This document shows, in pieces, positions 58,336-64,000 of a stretch of DNA of 64,000 nt. The stretch covers positions 57,517,191 through 57,581,190 of the forward strand of contig NC_079493.1 of the NCBI RefSeq assembly GCF_030052815.1, read 5' to 3'. A model generated the notes under the pieces. That model was given only the letters and a program-made list of their open reading frames with translations. It did not search any database and had not been told where the DNA came from. Numbering within the stretch: the stretch's first letter is position 1; every line of letters starts with the position of its first letter. Origin of the DNA: Hevea brasiliensis. Taxonomy: Eukaryota > Streptophyta > Magnoliopsida > Malpighiales > Euphorbiaceae. A program made the translations under genes and the position numbers.

Positions 58336-60442
58336 TGTTAGTAGTATGCCCTAAAGCATATCATTTAGTATGTATCTTGTACATATTTTATTAATAAAAG
58401 GCATTTCCACTTTTCCATTTACATAATATATTTATGTGTAATAGAAAAAGTCCATTGATATTTTGTTAGAAATTCTATTCTTAACTTGTTAAGAATATGA
58501 GTGACAGTATTTCTAGTACAAAGTATCATAAATAGGTTCACAATAGATGATACTTCATAATAAGGACATGACTTATCCAGAAAGATTGTATTCATGTTTT
58601 TTCCCAAGTTATTTATATGAGATATAAATAAGATGGAATAGTGAGTCTCATGCCATATAACAAACATGATAGGCATTTATACATGATAAGTAGGCCAAAC
58701 CAGTGACACTTATGACAAGCACATGGAGTTTACTCTTGTCAATGCATTGTTATAAATCATATCAGTGCATATAATCTTTAGACCTGAGATAGCACAGTTA
58801 TCTTGTATATAGGTGGTTTGAGTTTGATATTGCTTTCATACTTGTACTGTGTATGGGTATATCGGCATGTGTTGGCTCCTACTAGTTATATATTGAGGTA
58901 GATGTTGATTAAGATGGAATCTATTCCTCTAAGTAAATAGAGATAAAATCCTATGTTCATTTAATTATTCTTGATATTTCAAGTTCTTGACCAGGACAGA
59001 TAGATTTAATCAGAAAAGAGTTTCTGATGAGAAAATCTTTTAATCAAGAACTGGAATTAAAAGAGAACATAATATTCATAGCAAATGGGGTTTTACATAA
59101 GCCATGACTCCAGCTTGAGTTGGGATTTTGTAACAGAGAGATTCTAGTGCATGGTAATATATGATTATAGGTTCATTTAAGGTAAACCTTATTTCTGATT
59201 GGGTGGCCATGGCATGCTATGCTAGGTGTTGACCATGGTCTATGAGGTGCATAAAATGATTTAGAGAAATCATTTATAGTAAGAAAGAGTTCTGATGATA
59301 TTAAGAGTTGATATCATATCTCATTGCCAATTAGTGATGAGCCTAGTAAGTCACACACATACACAAGTAATCACTAAATTAAATATGATTTAATTAATTA
59401 ATTAAAGAGTTTAATTGATTAATTAAATATGTTTGGTTTGTAATTAGATTGTAAAGTCTCTAGCATGACTTGAAACCAAATCTAGATTATTGGATGTACA
59501 GTATAAGTTAAATTTATATTTAAAATATTTAAATATGAATTTAATTAATGAGAAATTAATTAATAAAGATTAATTAATTGATTTATATTTGATATAAATT
59601 GATTAGAAGAAGAGAAATAATTATTTTGGGTTGAGAACTCAAAATTAAGGCACAGGGGCATTTTGGTCATTTCACTGGGTGACATGTGGCACCATGAGAT
59701 GGTGACACATGGCACTACACATAAGCTTGCCAAATGTCTTTTGATCATGTAAGATGATTAAAATTAAGATTAAATATAGGTTTGACACTTGGCATAATGT
59801 GATTGGGTCAATTAAACGTAGAACCAATCAGAGGGTGACATGTGGCAAGGGTTTAATGTGTTGACTAGCTATATAAGTGTTGTTATGAAAAGAAAAGAAC
59901 AGAACTAGCAGCTATTCTCTTTTGTGCTACCACTTTGAAGCCCCTTTCTCTCTTCTTCTTCATCTCTCACCAATTCCAAGAGATTAGCAAACAATCTCTT
60001 GAATTAAAAATACTAGAAATTGTTTCTAGTGTCCTGTTTACATCTTTAATCTCTTAAAAGCCAGAACTTGATTTTCTAATTCATAGAAAAAGATTTAGAA
60101 GCTGTTCAAGGGCTTCCATAGGTGTTCTTGGTGTGGACAAGCTAGAGGGACAACATCTGGTGTCCTGAAGATGCATCCGAAAGGCATAAATACACTGCAG
60201 TGCATTAAGAGGTTAGTGTATTTGTTCTTGATCTAATCTAGGGTTCTATAATTAATCTGATTAATTTTAAAATCTTAAATGATAAATACAGATCCAAAAA
60301 CATATTAAAAGAGTTTTATTATGTTGTTTATCATTGAAATGAAATAGATAAAAATAAATCTTGCATGATGTATGTGACCCTAGGTGAAAATTTTTAAATT
60401 CAATGGTATAAACTTGTGTTTTTTCACGCTTCTGCTCCTTCA
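58336..60442 (+). repeat. 5' LTR of copia H2
   Basis: TGTTAGTAGTATGCCC to CTCCTTCA. It has GGGCATTTTGGTCATTT (59656-59672), G-box-like repeats beginning TGACATGTGGCA (59680), a canonical TATATAAG (59870-59877) and donor-like AAGAG/GTTAGTG (60212). Confidence 0.92.
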
Positions 60443-60444
60443 AT

Positions 60445-60456
60445 TAGTATCAGAGC
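60445..60456 (+). other. Primer-binding site of H2
   Basis: TAGTATCAGAGC, two bases after the LTR end, differs from the initiator tRNA-Met complement at one position, a G-to-A change. Confidence 0.8.
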
Positions 60457-60739
60457 CAGGTTATATTTTCCATTTAGATTGTTGATTATATGATTTAATT
60501 GTGTGTTTTGATCATGAGATGATTTATCTATTACTGGTTGCAATGGATGTGTGGCGACATGCTTGAAGAACATCATCTTTGGTGCGCCAATTTTGGCTTC
60601 CATGGGTGGCTCAAGGTTAGGCTTTTTAATTTGCAATTGTTGTATGATCTAAAAGCTCATCCTATGTCTAATTAAATTGTTTAATTAGAATTTTAATCAT
60701 ACAATTAAATTTTGATTCAAATCAGAATTTTAAAAATTG

Positions 60740-61038
60740 TTTGAATGTGATTCAAATCTGAATTTAAAAAGTTGTTTGAATGTGATTCAAATATGAATTT
60801 TTTAAGTTGTTTGAATCATATTTAAATCTGATTTTTTAAAGTTGTTTGAATAAGATTCAGATATGAATTTTTAAAAATTGTTTGAATGTGATTCAAATCT
60901 GATTTTTTAAAAATTGTTTGAATGTGATTCAAATCTGAATTTTTAAGGTTGTTTGAATGTGATTTAAATCTGAATTTTTAAATTTGTTTGAATGAGATTC
61001 AAATCTAAATTTTTATATTTATTTGAATCATATTCAAA
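60740..61038 (+). repeat. Palindromic array in H2 leader
   Basis: About nine units contain TTTGAATGTGATTCAAA or variants, in the same order of variants as in H (the CAT-loop unit third and last, GAG-loop units near the end). The array therefore predates the split of H and H2. Confidence 0.88.
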
Positions 61039-61576
61039 TCAGATTTTTAAGGTGAATATGAGATATTCAATTTAATTTAAGTATGTATGTTTTATTTAAT
61101 TGTTAAATAGTGATATGCATGATGGATGATCATGGACTATAAAAGACCAATGTGATTGGATTTATTTCTTTTATGTTTCTTTGGGATTGTAAATTAATTA
61201 ATTTATTTTAATTTATTTTGGGCATGTATTATTAAGTTTGTGATAATTTTTGGGTTGTAATTTCATTTATTTAAGTTCTTGTAACTCGCCTTGGTATGCC
61301 AAGGATTACTATGTAATATTGGATTGCAAGAAGTTCAAGGAGGTCAAGAGCATTGGTGGGACCAGTGGGAGGAATTCAATATCAAGTGTTGATTATGTAC
61401 TCCTTCAACAACTCTTGTAAAATGAATGAATGAAATGCACCTAGGAATGCCCTGATTCAATTCTTGGTGGCTCAGAATTGAATCCCTTAGAAAGTCCATG
61501 ATCATACCATATTTACTGCTATCCATGAATGCATGAGATGTATGGGAATGTATGCAATTATATGATATATGCATAC

Positions 61577-64000
61577 TGTGACACCCCTTACCCGTCTACA
61601 GTGTAGCCGAGCAAGATATGCCACTCAGTGTGCCGGAGCACTAATTCATATTTCCATTACAATTTATCCTTTTTAATTCATTTATTTACAATTTTTGATA
61701 AATCTAAATTTTTCTGTAAATTTTATGGAAAATCCGGCAGAGTGCCGGCTGTAAATTGGAAAAACAGTTCTTCTGAATCTGTTAAAAACACTTCCAATAT
61801 AATTTCCAAATCTAGACTCCATTATACACATACATCTCAACTCAATCTCAAAATCTCAATACTATTTTCAGAAATTTTTCTTTTCTGTTCACATCATCAC
61901 TGGAAGCACATTCATAAATATTTCTCAATATTTCATTTTTCAACATAATATACAGAAAATTTCAATAACATGAAATTTCATATATTTACAATATCAAATA
62001 ATTTCAAGAGTTTATAGTTACAATCCAAAACTAATACAAAATACAAAATAGCACCCAAAGTCCTAATGACCTACCAAGTGCACTGCAGATGTGAGGTGAC
62101 TTTGGACTCCGGATGCAGGTCTAAAAGTTCACTCAGTGTAATGTCTGCTAGGCTCCCCAGCTAGGTCTCCAGTACCTGCGCGTGGCAAAAGCGACGCACT
62201 AAGCAATTCTACTTAGTGGAGACAATATAAAATAAAATAAAATAAAATAAGTATGCAAAATGTATGATTACATTTTTGGGTAGATTTAATTTCTGATATT
62301 TATTGCAGTATTATTCGATTAAAATTTGGTAAAATTTATTATCATTGCCCGAGCAACCCATACTAGTCGACTGGACTGGATAAACGGGTAAACTGGCACT
62401 GGGTACTAAGTACCTTGGACCATCACACCATCGGTCACATTGTGTCTCTTGGTGTGCAACAGAACAGCTAATAAGCTGTAATAATTATCAGGGATAAAAC
62501 TCGAATGTAACAACTTAAATAACATAGCCAAAGGCTATTATGTCACAGAACGGCATGGGAAGCCATGAAACACAGAATAGCATGAAGCCATATGCAGTAC
62601 TGCTAACAGAACCCTATTCGCATGCCAACCTATCCAAACCAATCTTGTTAGGTATACTAGGGCATATTACACTTTTAAGTTTCACAATTCTTGAAATTCA
62701 GGTTTTAGTGTTACTATTAATTTCATTAGTCAACTAAAATGTTGACTTTTGCATAGACAATAGGTACATTGGTTCTAATACTCCCAACATACCACATTTT
62801 GCATTATAAATTTGTTCGTATTGGTTACCAATACCATTTCTAAGCTTAATGTTAATTGGATAGAATTTTCAATTTTCAAGCTTTGTGTTTACTGTTCCAT
62901 TAGTCATTGTTGCAGTGGGAATTTGGCAAAATGATCAACATGAAAGTTGTTCCTTATTTTATCTAGTTACATTTACTTTTTCGAATCACTCCATTTGGAG
63001 TTTTGTATCTCAAGTTATGGCCCAAAAACCACAACTAGCCGGATTATGATTTTTTCAGAATTTCTAGACTAACCAAATCTACAGTATTAGGAGTAGTGAT
63101 TTCAGGTCATTTTTTGAATATGTTATAGTTATAATTTGGGTTAGGTTTCTTCATGAAAGTTGTTGGTCTATATCTCAGCTTTTTTTTGGTAAAATTTCAG
63201 GTTAATTGGACCTTTCTACACTGAGTTATGGCCAAATGACTAAACACTGTTCATTTGGTCATTTTGCCCAGGTAGAATGCAGGTCACTTGGATTAGGGCA
63301 ATCTTTTGGTCAACTTGGTTTCGTTTTCTGGGCATGGTTTCTTCACCAAAGTTGTGCCATTATGTGTCTAGTTTCATGTCCAATTAGCCTTGCACCAATT
63401 GAATCTCTACAATTCTAGTTATTGCTGCCCAAACCTACTGGACTCATGCCTAGTCCTGCAGGTCACCAAGGGCAGCCACACTAAACTTAAATCCCACTAC
63501 ACAACCCACTTGATTTTTTATTTAAACAGAACCAAATGGTCACTAATTGACCATTAAAATGTACTTTCATCATCATATGATCAAAGTCTCATTTCCATCC
63601 CAAACCCTAACTCAAACATCATAAACCATGCATTATCATTGCATTTCATCACTCCACTTAAGAGATGCATATTAAGGGCGGCCATACTAGCATGTTAGCT
63701 CCATAAAAATCATCACAATCTTACCCCAACCAAGGCTGCTGAAATTATGGGATGGCATACAAATGGTATTTAACAAATTTTCTTTGAAATTTGCACTCAT
63801 TCATAGTCCTAAAACATGAATTTAAAGTGAAAACCAAGGTTGGGTCACAAACCTCTAATGGAGTGAGATTTCCCACTTGCTAGGGTTCTTCTTTCCCTTT
63901 TCTTTTTACTCCCAAAAGACTTGCCAAGATGTAAGAACACTTTTTTGTGTTGGGAATATAGGGTTTAGTTGGTTAAAAGTTAGGGAAATCAAGCTTTAAA
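61577..64000 (-). mobile_element. LTR A'' (minus strand), incomplete at window end
   Basis: TGTGACACCCCTTACCCGTC at 61577 is the reverse complement of an A-type LTR 3' end. The following 2.4 kb track LTR A in reverse: hairpin region (about 62174-62215), the GGTAC-rich segment near 62400, ACTCCATTTGGAGT (62988-63001), and a diverged donor site (about 63855). Its 5' end is outside the window. No coding sequence is present. Confidence 0.88.
62226..62250 (+). repeat. AAATA microsatellite
   Basis: About five copies of a pentanucleotide of the AAATA type sit beside the hairpin region of LTR A''. Confidence 0.8.

Larger units (their letters stand above)
58336..61576 (+). mobile_element. Ty1/copia element H2, interrupted
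   Basis: It is the same family as H, with a complete 5' LTR (58336-60442), PBS, palindrome array and leader up to 61576, where LTR A'' enters at a point corresponding to about 44950 of H. Gag and pol would lie beyond the window if present. It is inserted in LTR E2. Its LTR length (2107 bp) is within one base of H. Confidence 0.9.

Overview
This is plant nuclear DNA, most likely from a eudicot and probably heterochromatic. It is AT-rich, I see no convincing host protein gene, and nearly every base belongs to an LTR retrotransposon. I cannot name the species. I assigned elements from terminal motifs (TG...CA), 5-bp target-site duplications (TSDs), primer-binding sites (PBS, matching the initiator tRNA-Met 3' end, TGGTATCAGAGC), polypurine tracts and protein domains.

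Layout. Bases 1-3739 hold an unrecognised small ORF behind a TATA box and a decayed gag-like gene with a PF04195-type region, a proline-rich stretch and a coiled coil. From 3740 onward the window is a set of nested insertions. A minus-strand long LTR (E) starts at 3740. It is split by solo LTR C (4406-30024, TSD GAAAT), which itself contains solo LTR D (5620-9645, minus), solo LTR B (10451-24745, TSD AGTAA) and solo LTR A' (26151-29543, TSD GTCAC). LTR B contains the only structurally complete element, chromovirus A (13413-24306, TSD TTTGT, two LTRs of about 3.0 kb, a broken gag-pol with a chromodomain). E resumes at 30025 and is split again by solo LTR D2 (33752-49015, minus, TSD GCCCC). D2 contains chromovirus F (37236-48762, internally deleted). 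The 3' LTR of F contains a TRIM (41516-47387, TSD AAAAG, about 355 bp without its insert), and the TRIM contains a Ty1/copia element H (41676-47187, TSD GGTGG, pol deleted). E is broken a third time at 49146 by element F2, whose internal region is entered by minus-strand LTR E2 (54968), which holds copia H2 (58336), which is broken by minus-strand LTR A'' (61577 to beyond the window). Two separate paths reach five levels of nesting.

Biology. All coding regions are broken by stop codons, frameshifts or deletions, so nothing here should move by itself. The main interest is in the non-coding parts. The long LTRs of different families share an ordered set of boxes: a 5' terminal box, a 17-bp motif also present in the copia LTRs, a palindrome-CCAAT-TATA promoter module, a candidate splice donor, a short inverted repeat, and a tandem pair of hairpins whose stems vary in sequence while pairing is kept. 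In three elements of two superfamilies a good splice acceptor with branch point lies just upstream of the gag ATG, pairing with the LTR donor to predict 2-3 kb leader introns. These are inferences from sequence and need transcript data.
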